Assembly: GCA_024400835.1 (NCBI GenBank)
Contig: JAKSMC010000020.1
Span: 1 to 59,198 of the forward strand
Reading direction: 5' to 3'
DNA from: Bacteroidales bacterium
GTDB lineage: Bacteria; Bacteroidota; Bacteroidia; Bacteroidales; WCHB1-69
DNA: 59,198 nt
The stretch's first letter is position 1. The number at the start of each line of letters is the position of its first letter. Made by a program: the position numbers and the translations under genes. Positions 8,518-17,066 of the stretch are shown here, one piece after another. The notes under the pieces are model-generated. The model was not told the DNA's origin, did not search any database, and saw nothing but the letters and a program-made list of their open reading frames with translations.

Positions 8518-8536
8518 TCAAGTTTCAAGTTTCATG
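8518..8536. repeat. TTTCAAGTTTC-type short intergenic repeat
   Basis: A tandem TCAAGTTTCAAGTTTC lies just after the lpdA stop. The same word recurs upstream of the fucosidase gene (36863-36891). This is non-coding filler of unknown role. Confidence 0.5.
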
Positions 8537-8575
8537 AACCCCAACGACGACTCATATCCTATAAATCATAAATCC

Positions 8576-8604
8576 AAGTAGGGAGGCATTTTCCCTCCCT
8601 ACTT
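8576..8604 (+). terminator. Hairpin after lpdA
   Basis: A perfect 11-bp stem AAGTAGGGAGG / CCTCCCTACTT with a 7-nt loop, followed by ATTTAAAAG. It probably terminates lpdA. It ends only 10 bp before the next ATG and leaves no room for a separate promoter, so it may act as an attenuator or cap the leader of the next gene. Confidence 0.65.
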
Positions 8605-8614
8605 ATTTAAAAGT

Positions 8615-9592
8615 ATGGACAAAAAAATCACCATCTGCTGTTTGTTAATCCTTTTGTTTGTTCCTTTTATCAGCAAAGCGCAATATGAGGAAGAAGTCGT
8701 CCCCGTCCATTTTTCCGACACGACGTGGTATGACAAAGGTTTTGACTTCTACATCGGCGCCGGTATCTTCTCCGGCAATAAGTTCAACGCCAACTATTAC
8801 AACGGCAGCAACCTCAATGAAAACAATCTCGCCTATCTTTTCAGCAACGAATATTGGAGAAGAGATATAATGGAGCAAATCAACGAAGCATACCCCTACA
8901 TCAGTATGAATGATGAAGTTTTGCCAAGCGTGGATCCAAACGGGGATTACAACTGGGAAACGCATTACAAGCTCAAGACGATGATAGCCTTAGGTGTGCG
9001 CTATAAAATCCGCAACGGATGGGCGGTTTCCCTCTCCTACTCTTTCAGCAGGCTGACTGCCAACAGCCAATGTCTGCTGGATCCCGTCAACGACTACGGC
9101 AATATGCGCAAACTGCCAGTGATGAGCTTAGTGGGCAAAGAAGACCGTTCCATGATCGACCTTTCGATATCCTATCTTTTCAGCCAAGTTCATCCGGTCG
9201 TAAAGCCCTTTTTCGAATTAGGCGTACAGTTCAACTATGCCAAAGTCAAATCCTTCGATGCTATGTTGTTAGACCAAGACGGCCTTCCCGTGGGCAATGA
9301 GCGTTCGCTGCTCAACGTCTATGACAACCAAGGATATTATCCGGGCGCGCAAACCTACGACTTCATCTTCGGCGGTCCGGGATTCGGATTCTCCGGCTCG
9401 GCAGGATTGAAAATATGCGTGGGCAAGAACGTCTCCCTCGATCCCACATTCTACTGCTATGCCGGCAGAACGGGCATCTACCAAATGAAGAACAGCCCTG
9501 TGGAGGGCTATAACCAAGGCAACCGCTTCACCTTCAACTACGGTGTCCTTCTGCGCGTGGTGATGAACGACTTCTTCGTTTCCAGAAACTAA
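8615..9592 (+). CDS. Secreted outer-membrane beta-barrel-like protein
   Basis: 325 residues. A clear signal peptide (1-22, ICCLLILLFVPFISKAQ) is followed by alternating hydrophobic and aromatic strands and repeated short Tyr/Phe/Gly motifs (FDFYIGAGIF, GVRYKIRNGWAVSLSYSFS, FFELGVQFNYAK, FTFNYGVLLRVVM). This layout fits an 8- to 12-stranded outer-membrane barrel of the OMP_b-brl type. No specific family was recognised. It lies directly behind the lpdA hairpin and converges with the FISUMP gene. Confidence 0.65.
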   Translation: MDKKITICCLLILLFVPFISKAQYEEEVVPVHFSDTTWYDKGFDFYIGAGIFSGNKFNANYYNGSNLNENNLAYLFSNEYWRRDIMEQINEAYPYISMNDEVLPSVDPNGDYNWETHYKLKTMIALGVRYKIRNGWAVSLSYSFSRLTANSQCLLDPVNDYGNMRKLPVMSLVGKEDRSMIDLSISYLFSQVHPVVKPFFELGVQFNYAKVKSFDAMLLDQDGLPVGNERSLLNVYDNQGYYPGAQTYDFIFGGPGFGFSGSAGLKICVGKNVSLDPTFYCYAGRTGIYQMKNSPVEGYNQGNRFTFNYGVLLRVVMNDFFVSRN

Positions 9593-9630
9593 CAAGTTGT
9601 TGTAATCACGAATCTATTCTTATAACTAAA

Positions 9631-9666
9631 ACAAGTCCATAGTTGCCAAAACAGCTATGGACTTGT
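9631..9666. terminator. Bidirectional terminator
   Basis: A perfect 12-bp stem, ACAAGTCCATAG (9631-9642) / CTATGGACTTGT (9655-9666). TCTTTATAAT follows on the plus strand and TTTAGTTAT on the minus strand. It sits between the convergent barrel-protein and FISUMP genes. Confidence 0.8.
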
Positions 9667-9693
9667 TCTTTATAATGGGACACTTACATTATA

Positions 9694-11742
9694 TTAATTC
9701 CGGACACATCGGACAGAATAGCCTATACTTTTGGAACTTGTTGAACGCTGCAATGTACTATAATCGTAGTTGATACTTCTGTCATAACTTTGTTGTGAGT
9801 CGGCTTCTGTAGAGGTCCAGAAAAGGGCATTGCCGCTTTTCCCATAGGCAGTGCCGATGGCATAGCCGGCAGGTGATGCCGCAAACCCTGTATCATTGTT
9901 AACAGTTTGCTCGTAACCGGCAGCGCAGGGCTTGTCGCTGCTATACCAACCGGAGGTGGAAGCCAAAGCTTTGGCAATGCAAGGGGTATTGTTTCCATCC
10001 GGCGTTTCAGTACAATTGTAACATTTATAGTTAGGTATTGTACTATTATAGACGAAGTCTGTCATTGTTGTCCACTCAGCATCACTGGGCAGATGCCACC
10101 CGATTGGGCATAATCCTTTGGAACTTGCAGCAGCAGCCCAATTGTACAGATATCCATACTCAGCCACCATATTCTCGTCATTGCCGGGCGTATAGCGATA
10201 GGGGGCCGTTTCACTACTCATTGCGTTGCCCACTGGCACAGCAGTGCCGTCATTAAAATGGGTATTTCTGAGATTCTGTGTCATCCAACATTGGGTGCCG
10301 ATTTTGACGGTAGCATATGCATTACTGTCAGCATCTATCACTTTGTCTCTGCCACAATAAAAATCCGTCAGGGGCTGCTCGGATTCTCCACGGACACATC
10401 GGACAGAATAACCCATACTTTTTGAACTTATTGAACGCTGCAATGTACTATAATCGTAATTGATACTTCTGTAATAACTTTGTTGTGAGTCGGTTTCAGT
10501 AGAAGTCCAGAAAATGGCATTGCCGCTTTTCCCATAGGCAGTACCGACGGCATAACCGGCAGGAAATGCGGAGAAACCGGTAGCATTGTTATAGACTTGT
10601 TGATAACCAGCGGCACAAGGTTTGTCGCTGCTATTCCATCCAGATGTAGATGCCAAGGCTTGGGCAATGCACGGGACATTGAATTCCTCAGGTGCATCCA
10701 GACAATTGGTGCTTCTGTAGTTGTTATAGACAAAATTTGCCAATATGTTCCATTCCGCTTCAGTCGGGACATGCCAACCCTTAGGACAGAGACCGTTGCT
10801 GTCAATTACGGCACTCCAGTTGTACAGACACCCATAAGTCGGTACATTCGCCGCATTGTTACCAGGGAGATATCTGTATGGCGTAGTATTGCTCATTTGC
10901 GTACTTGTCGGTATAAGGACTCCATTATCAAAATGTGTGGTGCGGAGATTCTGTGCCATCCAGCACTGTGTGCCGATTTTGACGGTAGTATATGCATTAC
11001 TGTCAGCATCGGTTACTTTGTCTTTGCCGCAATCGAAAGTAGCATTAGAAACTTCATGCTTGAGGCTGTCTAATTGTTGTTCCAAACTATCGATTTTGTT
11101 GTTCAGCCGATCTTTGATTTCATTCATTTGTTCTGTCAACGCCTGCAATAAGGCAGACACTTCGTCATCCGTGGCCAACGATGTACAGTTGGCAGTGACA
11201 TCATTGCAAAGCTCTGATGCTTGAACATAATTGCCCAAGACAGAAGCTGTCACATAATTGCCTTCTATGAGAATCTTATTTACAGTATCCGCGATATTGG
11301 GTTTGTTTTTAATGAAGGTACAAGTATCGGCATTAGTTTCTGCCCAGTTGCTTTGCGGAAGAGCCGACGTTCCCACATCATTGGCAAAGAGAGCCAATGG
11401 AACGGCGGTTATTTCAGTGGTGTCTATCATAGTAGTTCCCTCAGGCAGAGAAATCGCAGTGCGGATCTTGGCTCCATTCCAACGTATATTGCTCCATATC
11501 GATGAATCGTCACCAATAAGCAGTGAACAAAGTCCATTGCGATTGGTGACTGTTTCCAGAGTCTGCTGAAATTGAGTGCTGTTGTCGGCAGCGAGTATGT
11601 TGACTGTAATGCTGACAGGCTGTTCAACGACTAATCTATTCTGGCTGTCACGCACAACAGACTGAAAACTCAGCTTTGGATTCTGCGCCCAAGTCGCAAA
11701 GGTTGCCAGCAAAATAATGCTGACGGCAAGTATTTTTTTCAT
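9694..11742 (-). CDS. FISUMP-domain surface protein, two tandem domains
   Basis: 682 residues. Signal peptide (1-19), then an N-terminal all-beta module (about 20-125) common to Bacteroidota surface proteins (PKLSFQSVVRDSQNRLV). A coiled coil follows at about 195-232 (LTEQMNEIKDRLNNKIDSLEQQ). Two Fibrobacter succinogenes major paralogous (FISUMP) domains complete it, each starting with CG(K/R)DKV-DADSNAY-TVKIGTQCWM-QNLR and containing GWH(V/L)P-(T/S)-AEW and SGW-SSDKPCAAGY. The two copies are nearly identical at DNA level. Role unknown; the coiled coil suggests an oligomeric, extended surface protein. There is no T9SS tail. Confidence 0.85.
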   Translation of the reverse strand: MKKILAVSIILLATFATWAQNPKLSFQSVVRDSQNRLVVEQPVSITVNILAADNSTQFQQTLETVTNRNGLCSLLIGDDSSIWSNIRWNGAKIRTAISLPEGTTMIDTTEITAVPLALFANDVGTSALPQSNWAETNADTCTFIKNKPNIADTVNKILIEGNYVTASVLGNYVQASELCNDVTANCTSLATDDEVSALLQALTEQMNEIKDRLNNKIDSLEQQLDSLKHEVSNATFDCGKDKVTDADSNAYTTVKIGTQCWMAQNLRTTHFDNGVLIPTSTQMSNTTPYRYLPGNNAANVPTYGCLYNWSAVIDSNGLCPKGWHVPTEAEWNILANFVYNNYRSTNCLDAPEEFNVPCIAQALASTSGWNSSDKPCAAGYQQVYNNATGFSAFPAGYAVGTAYGKSGNAIFWTSTETDSQQSYYRSINYDYSTLQRSISSKSMGYSVRCVRGESEQPLTDFYCGRDKVIDADSNAYATVKIGTQCWMTQNLRNTHFNDGTAVPVGNAMSSETAPYRYTPGNDENMVAEYGYLYNWAAAASSKGLCPIGWHLPSDAEWTTMTDFVYNSTIPNYKCYNCTETPDGNNTPCIAKALASTSGWYSSDKPCAAGYEQTVNNDTGFAASPAGYAIGTAYGKSGNALFWTSTEADSQQSYDRSINYDYSTLQRSTSSKSIGYSVRCVRN
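9705..10560 (-). repeat. Direct repeat of FISUMP 3' halves
   Basis: Segments near 9705-9875 and 10390-10560 are almost identical over about 170 bp, 685 bp apart. They encode the C-terminal part of each FISUMP domain. The near identity points to recent duplication or gene conversion. Confidence 0.75.
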
Positions 11743-11778
11743 TGTTACTAAGATTTATATACTTTAAAAAAAACGGGG

Positions 11779-11786
11779 CAAAAATA
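11779..11786 (-). promoter_or_regulatory. FISUMP gene -7 box
   Basis: A perfect minus-strand TATTTTTG, 37 bp upstream of the FISUMP protein ATG. Confidence 0.5.
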
Positions 11787-11888
11787 CACTTATTGATAAA
11801 TACTTATTCATTAAAAACCATTGTATTTATTAAAATTCAATTGTTTACAATTATGCCACACGATAAAATCTGAGCCATAATAATTTTC

Positions 11889-11896
11889 TATTTTTG
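11889..11896 (+). promoter_or_regulatory. TPR gene -7 box
   Basis: A perfect TATTTTTG, 38 bp upstream of the TPR protein ATG. It is divergent from the FISUMP promoter about 100 bp away. Confidence 0.5.
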
Positions 11897-11934
11897 TCCG
11901 TTCTACTAATCCGCAAATAAAAATAGAATAATTT

Positions 11935-14900
11935 ATGAAGATATTGAAGACCAGTCTGTTAACAATAGCATGTATAGCAGGCTTTCTAACAACGGGGGTG
12001 GCTCAGCGCACCGAAAACTTCAAATCCCCGCAGTACGAATTCAAGACCGCCATGGATCTCTTCTCCAACGAGAAGTTCGGTTCGGCCCAGCAGTATTTCA
12101 AATACGTTTACGAAAACACCACAGACATGCAGCAGGATTTGAAGACCAATTCCTACTTCTACATGGGTGTCTGTTCCGAAAAATTAGACAACCAGGATGC
12201 CGCCTATCTGCTTCAAGGTTTCATTGATCGCTATCCGGTGCACTCCTATGTGCCGGAAGCTCGTTTCTATTTGGGCCGCTACTATTTCAGCCGCAAACAA
12301 TGGAAAAAGGTCATCGCCCAATATGACATGGTGCTGGAAAACGAAATCCAGCCGGAAAATATCGCCGAATTCCAATTTAAAAAGGGTTACTCCTACTTCA
12401 TGATTAACGACTTCGACCATGCAAAGGCCTTGATGAAGAGCGCCCGTGAGCAGTCAGGCCCGTACAAAGAGCGTTCCATCTACTATTTGGCATACATGGC
12501 TTATCAAGACGGCCAATACGAAGCCGCGCTGCAGGATTTCCTGCTTATCAAGGACGACCCGGAATATGCGACGGAAGTGCCGATGTTCTTGACCCAGATC
12601 TATTTCACACAAGGCGAATATGAAAAAGTGCTGGAAGTGGCCCCTGAAATCACATCGTTCAACGACCCCACACAACTGCAGGTGCTCCGCTGCTTAGCCA
12701 TCTCCCAATACAACCTGAACAAATACGACGAGGCAGCCAACAACTTTGAAAAGCTGCTCTCCTCCGAAAAGATATCCCTTGACCGCAATGACAACTTCGC
12801 CGCCGGCTTCACCTACTACCGCGAGGCAAAGTATGACGACGCTGTAAACTGCCTTTCCAAAGCCATCAACGACAAAGAGCCCGACCTGATGACTCAGAAC
12901 AGCTACTACCTCATCGGAGACTGCTACCGAAGAAGCAATCAGGAGAACCTGGCCATCCAGAGTTTCAAAGAGGCCGCCAAACTCAACTTCAATCCAGACA
13001 TCAAGGAAGATGCTCTGTACAACTACGCGAAACTGCAGTGCCAGACCTCAACCAGCCCGTTCAACAACGGCATAGAAGCGCTGCAGGAATACAGCAACAC
13101 CTATCCGCACTCCGCCCGCAGTGAAGAGGTATCCTCCTATTTGTCAAAACTCTATCTCTCCACCAAGAACTACCAAACGGCCATCACCTCAATGGAGAAG
13201 CTGAGCAACAAGACGCCGGCCATCCTCAAGGCATACCAGCGCTGCACCTACTTCAGAGCTCTCGAGCAGATCAACAACAGCAACTACAAGGAAGCCTTGC
13301 AGAACCTGAACAAAGCGCTGAGTTCGCCTATTGACAAGGATATCAACCTCAACGCCCTTTACTGGAAAGGCGAAGCACAATATCGCAACGAACAATACCA
13401 AGACGCTTATTACACGCTGCAGACCTACCAGAAGAGCACCAATGCTACTTTCAACGAGAACTACGTAAACTCCAACTACACGTTAGGTTATGCCGCATTG
13501 AAAATCAAAAGATACCGCGACGCCATCAACTTCTTCAAGAACTACATTTCCAAGTACAACAAAGCCGAGGACATGTCCAAGCAAGCAGACGCCACCGCAC
13601 GTCTGGCCGACTGCTACTTCATGCAGCAGGACCTTTCCAACGCCATCAAATACTACGACCAGTGCGAACGGCTTGGCGATTTCAACGCCGACTACGCCGT
13701 TTACCAACTGGCAAAATGCTACGGCTACCAGAAGAACAACAACAAGAAGATTGCCGCATTGGAGAGACTGTCCAGCGAATATCCGAGATCCACATACATG
13801 GATGACGCAGAGTACGACTTAGCGGTCACCTATCATACGCAGAACAACTACGCACAGGCCATCACGGCGTACAAGAGCTTCATCCAGAAGCATCCGAAGA
13901 GCCAGTACATCCGTCAGGCACACACCCGTCTGGCACAGGCCTACATGAACAGCGACAATACCTCCATGGCCATCTCCACATACAAATACGTTGTGGAAAC
14001 CTATCCCGGCTCACAAGAGGCCAAAGACGCACTCGCCAACTTGGAGAACATTTACAGCGAAGAAGGCAACACCAGCGAATTCTTCGACTACGTTCGCAGC
14101 AAGAACATGAACATCTCCGCCGACCGACAGGATTCCATCGCCTTCAAGGCTGCCGAAACCAAGTACAACCGCGGAGACTGTGAAGGTTCCGTCCGCGCCT
14201 GCGAAGAATACCTGAGACAGTTCCCGAACGGCTCATTCGTCGCAAAAGCACGCTTCTACAAAGCCGAATGCGAATACGGACGAAGAGAATACAACGAGGC
14301 ATTAGCCGACTACGAAGCCATCATCAAGAATTTCAAAACCGAGTACAACGTCACAGCGCTGCACAAAGCCGCATCAATACTCTACAACAACAAGCAGTAC
14401 AGCAAGGCCTACACCTACTTCAACAAGTTGATAGAAAGTACCACGGACGAAGACGAAGTGCTCTACGGCAACAACGGCGCTATGCACTCCGCATATTTCC
14501 AAAAAGAATACCAGAAGTCGTTGTTGCACGCCAACAACATCATCAGCTCCAACCAAACAGATGCCGAGTTGCTGAACGAGTCACTGCTCATTGCCGGCAA
14601 CTCCGCAATGGAAGTCAACGACATGGCACAGGCCAAGACGAATTACAACAAGCTGGCCAACAAAGGTTCCAACGACCTATGCGCAGAAGCCGCCTATCAC
14701 CTCGCCGAAATCGCCCTCGTATATGACAAGAACCTCAGCGACTGCGAGAGCAAAATCAAGAGCATCCTCAGCAGCAACTACTCATCCGACTACTGGTTTG
14801 CCCGCACCTTCATCCTATACGGCGATTTATACAAAGAAAAAGGCAACTATTTCCAAGCCCGCCACACCTATCAGAGCATCGTCGACAACTACGACGGCGA

Positions 14901-14967
14901 CGACCTCGTCCAGATGGCTCTTGAAAAGATTGCCGAAGTTGACAAATTGGAAAACAAGAAGAACTAA
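11935..14967 (+). CDS. Large secreted tetratricopeptide-repeat protein
   Basis: 1010 residues. A signal peptide (1-23, LLTIACIAGFLTTGVAQ) is followed by TPR/Sel1-like helical pairs over nearly the whole length. Recognisable repeat cores include FYLGRYYFSRKQWKKVIAQYD, YDEAANNFEKLL, YKEALQNLNKAL, YAQAITAYKSFIQKHP and YNEALADYEAIIKNF. It is probably a periplasmic scaffold tethered near the outer membrane. The gene runs straight into an outer-membrane barrel gene on the same strand, so the two products probably act together. No catalytic motif is seen. Confidence 0.85.
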   Translation: MKILKTSLLTIACIAGFLTTGVAQRTENFKSPQYEFKTAMDLFSNEKFGSAQQYFKYVYENTTDMQQDLKTNSYFYMGVCSEKLDNQDAAYLLQGFIDRYPVHSYVPEARFYLGRYYFSRKQWKKVIAQYDMVLENEIQPENIAEFQFKKGYSYFMINDFDHAKALMKSAREQSGPYKERSIYYLAYMAYQDGQYEAALQDFLLIKDDPEYATEVPMFLTQIYFTQGEYEKVLEVAPEITSFNDPTQLQVLRCLAISQYNLNKYDEAANNFEKLLSSEKISLDRNDNFAAGFTYYREAKYDDAVNCLSKAINDKEPDLMTQNSYYLIGDCYRRSNQENLAIQSFKEAAKLNFNPDIKEDALYNYAKLQCQTSTSPFNNGIEALQEYSNTYPHSARSEEVSSYLSKLYLSTKNYQTAITSMEKLSNKTPAILKAYQRCTYFRALEQINNSNYKEALQNLNKALSSPIDKDINLNALYWKGEAQYRNEQYQDAYYTLQTYQKSTNATFNENYVNSNYTLGYAALKIKRYRDAINFFKNYISKYNKAEDMSKQADATARLADCYFMQQDLSNAIKYYDQCERLGDFNADYAVYQLAKCYGYQKNNNKKIAALERLSSEYPRSTYMDDAEYDLAVTYHTQNNYAQAITAYKSFIQKHPKSQYIRQAHTRLAQAYMNSDNTSMAISTYKYVVETYPGSQEAKDALANLENIYSEEGNTSEFFDYVRSKNMNISADRQDSIAFKAAETKYNRGDCEGSVRACEEYLRQFPNGSFVAKARFYKAECEYGRREYNEALADYEAIIKNFKTEYNVTALHKAASILYNNKQYSKAYTYFNKLIESTTDEDEVLYGNNGAMHSAYFQKEYQKSLLHANNIISSNQTDAELLNESLLIAGNSAMEVNDMAQAKTNYNKLANKGSNDLCAEAAYHLAEIALVYDKNLSDCESKIKSILSSNYSSDYWFARTFILYGDLYKEKGNYFQARHTYQSIVDNYDGDDLVQMALEKIAEVDKLENKKN

Positions 14968-14987
14968 CCTAAAGCATGCTACTGATT

Positions 14988-16838
14988 ATGAAAAAGAACA
15001 TTGAAAATATGAAACGATTCGTCTTACTGACTGGCGCAGTTCTTGTGGCGCTGACCATGCGTGCTCAGGTTGTCGACTCCGCCCACCTGCTCATCAAATA
15101 CGTTCCCAAACTGACAAACTCGACGAAAATCAACGATCAAGCGACGATTGTGGACACCCTGCAGGAACAAGTGACCTACAGTTACGAAATCAGCCCGCAG
15201 AAACCCGAATTGAACTTCAATCCCGCGTCCATAAAGGTCAGCAAGCTCAACCCCGAGGTGCAGGAAGTGCTCTACCGCAACTACATCAAATTAGGCTTCG
15301 GCTACCCCATCACGCCGTTGGCTGAGCTTTCCATGCACAACTGCCAAAACGCCAAATTCTCATACGGTCTCAACTTCCACCATTTCTCATCATGGGCAGA
15401 GCCCATCGGCAAAATCCAGAAACAGTTCGCCTACGCGCCCACCAGCGACTCCCGCGTGCACCTGTTCCTGAACCGCTATTTCAGAAACCAAACCCTTTAC
15501 TCCTCCATCGGATACAACCACGAATTGGCCAACCTCTACGGTTATAACAAGGCCTGGGGCATTGATACATCCTATTACGCCAAAGACTACAGAGACAGCA
15601 TCCGGAACAGTTTCAACCACCTGAGAGCCGAACTCGGCATCCGTTCCAACTACACCACGGAGGACAAGAAATTCAAGGAAGACGTGAGACTCAACTACGA
15701 CTTCATCCACACCTACTGGAAAGATATGGAACACGACCTCGGGCTGCGTGCCATCATGGCCTATGACGAGCGATTCCTCAAGATTTCCGGATACCAGCAC
15801 TATGAACTCGATGTCGATTTCGACTATTACAACAACCACTGGAGCGACTCCATACGCACGGGAGCGCACCAGAGCATGCTGGTGCCACGCGTGGACAACA
15901 GTTTCAAGGTGGAATTCCGCCCGAGCATGAACTTCACCGTCAAGGAGTACCACATCCTGCTCGGCGTGGGCGTGCCCGTCATCATGGCCAACGACGAGAC
16001 CAAGTGCCCGGTGTACCCGATTGCAGAACTCCAGATGGGCCTGGTTCGCGGCTTGCTGAGTCTCTACGTGGGCGTTGACGGCCATTCCGAGTACAACTCC
16101 ATGAGAAAACTGCTTTACGAAAATCCATACGTAAAACCTCAACTCGACAGCCTGAAATTCACACGCTCCCAAATCAGCATCTACGGCGGCATCAAAGGCA
16201 ACTTGTTCAAGAGATTCAACTACCACATCTCGGCAAGATACTCCTACGTCAAAGACATGGCCTTCTTCATGCTCGACACGAACTGCCTGTTGAAAAACAG
16301 ATTCGACGTCATCTATGCCGACAAGGGAAGCATGCTCAACGTATGTGCCAACCTCAGCTGGGAAGCCATCAACCATCTTTATCTGAATCTGAATGCCAAC
16401 TACTGGGGCTACTACTTCAACAGCATTGAGCATCCTTGGTACAAGCCCAGTTGGGAAATTGGATTTGAAGGTAAATACATCCTGCGCGACAAATTCATCT
16501 TCGACATCAACGCCAACATAGGCTTTGACCGTTGGGGCATCATGCCGACCACAATGGTAGATGAGAACGGAAACACAGTGATTTCGGGATACCAAGCCGT
16601 CAACGACATCCGCAAGAGTGCTGATGGTGAGAAATACTGGAAACCTGTATTGAATTTCGGCATCGGCTTTGAGTACCTCATCAACAAACAGCTGACGGCA
16701 TTTGCCGCCATCAACAACATCGGTTGCCAGTACGCATCCAACTATTACAGCTTCAACAATTTCGGTATCAACGTATTAGTTGGAGTAAGTTACTCATTTG
16801 GCAACGAGCCGATAAAGGCTGTAAAGAAAAAGAAATAG
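14988..16838 (+). CDS. Outer-membrane beta-barrel protein partnered with TPR protein
   Basis: 616 residues from ATG 14988. ATG 14976 and ATG 15009 (which gives MKRFVLLTGAVLVALTMRAQ) are alternatives; 15009 gives the neatest signal peptide. The body is rich in alternating aromatic strands (YIKLGFGYPITPLAELSMHN, HISARYSYVKDMAFF, LYLNLNANYWGYYF, FAAINNIGCQYASNYYSFNNFG) and ends GVSYSFG plus a basic tail. It resembles porin or TonB-receptor-like barrels, but no plug domain is visible. It lies close behind the TPR gene and is followed by the tRNA. Confidence 0.75.
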   Translation: MKKNIENMKRFVLLTGAVLVALTMRAQVVDSAHLLIKYVPKLTNSTKINDQATIVDTLQEQVTYSYEISPQKPELNFNPASIKVSKLNPEVQEVLYRNYIKLGFGYPITPLAELSMHNCQNAKFSYGLNFHHFSSWAEPIGKIQKQFAYAPTSDSRVHLFLNRYFRNQTLYSSIGYNHELANLYGYNKAWGIDTSYYAKDYRDSIRNSFNHLRAELGIRSNYTTEDKKFKEDVRLNYDFIHTYWKDMEHDLGLRAIMAYDERFLKISGYQHYELDVDFDYYNNHWSDSIRTGAHQSMLVPRVDNSFKVEFRPSMNFTVKEYHILLGVGVPVIMANDETKCPVYPIAELQMGLVRGLLSLYVGVDGHSEYNSMRKLLYENPYVKPQLDSLKFTRSQISIYGGIKGNLFKRFNYHISARYSYVKDMAFFMLDTNCLLKNRFDVIYADKGSMLNVCANLSWEAINHLYLNLNANYWGYYFNSIEHPWYKPSWEIGFEGKYILRDKFIFDINANIGFDRWGIMPTTMVDENGNTVISGYQAVNDIRKSADGEKYWKPVLNFGIGFEYLINKQLTAFAAINNIGCQYASNYYSFNNFGINVLVGVSYSFGNEPIKAVKKKK

Positions 16839-16878
16839 TCTAAGGCAAAAGATATAGTGGCAGAAACGAAAAAAAGTG

Positions 16879-16886
16879 TATTTTTG
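16879..16886 (+). promoter_or_regulatory. tRNA promoter -7 box
   Basis: A perfect TATTTTTG, 30 bp upstream of the mature tRNA start. Confidence 0.5.
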
Positions 16887-16916
16887 CCGCCTCAAAACAA
16901 GACAGTTCGTCTGTCG

Positions 16917-16990
16917 GGTCCCTTAGCTCAGCTGGTTAGAGCATCTGACTCATAATCAGAGGGTCCAAGGTTCGAGCCCTTGAGGGACCA
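16917..16990 (+). tRNA. tRNA-Met (anticodon CAT)
   Basis: A complete 74-nt cloverleaf. The acceptor stem GGTCCCT / AGGGACC carries discriminator A and the D-arm is GCTC...GAGC. The anticodon stem TCTGA / TCAGA holds loop CTCATAA (CAT at 34-36), and the T-arm is CAAGG-TTCGAGC-CCTTG. The 3' CCA is not encoded. The first base pair is G-C, not the C-A mismatch of initiator tRNA, so it is an elongator tRNA-Met. A tRNA-Ile2 whose CAT is modified to lysidine cannot be excluded. Confidence 0.92.
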
Positions 16991-16994
16991 CTTG

Positions 16995-17031
16995 AAAAAA
17001 AAGGAGTTACTTCACTGTAACTCCTTTTTTT
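16995..17031. terminator. Strong bidirectional terminator
   Basis: Stem AGGAGTTAC / GTAACTCCT with a 6-nt loop, flanked by A8 and T8 runs. It terminates the tRNA on the plus strand and the hsdR end of the restriction operon on the minus strand. Confidence 0.9.
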
Positions 17032-17066
17032 GTTTTGATGCATAAACAATAGGGCTCAGCCCTCTC

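Noticed and set aside
15390..16595. 401-codon minus-strand ORF opposite the barrel gene
   Set aside because: Antisense shadow of a GC-rich coding region; Val/Glu/His-rich translation with no recognisable motif.
16917..16990. tRNA-Met as integration site for the restriction island
   Set aside because: No repeat of the tRNA 3' end was noticed at the far side of the island, and no integrase gene is present.
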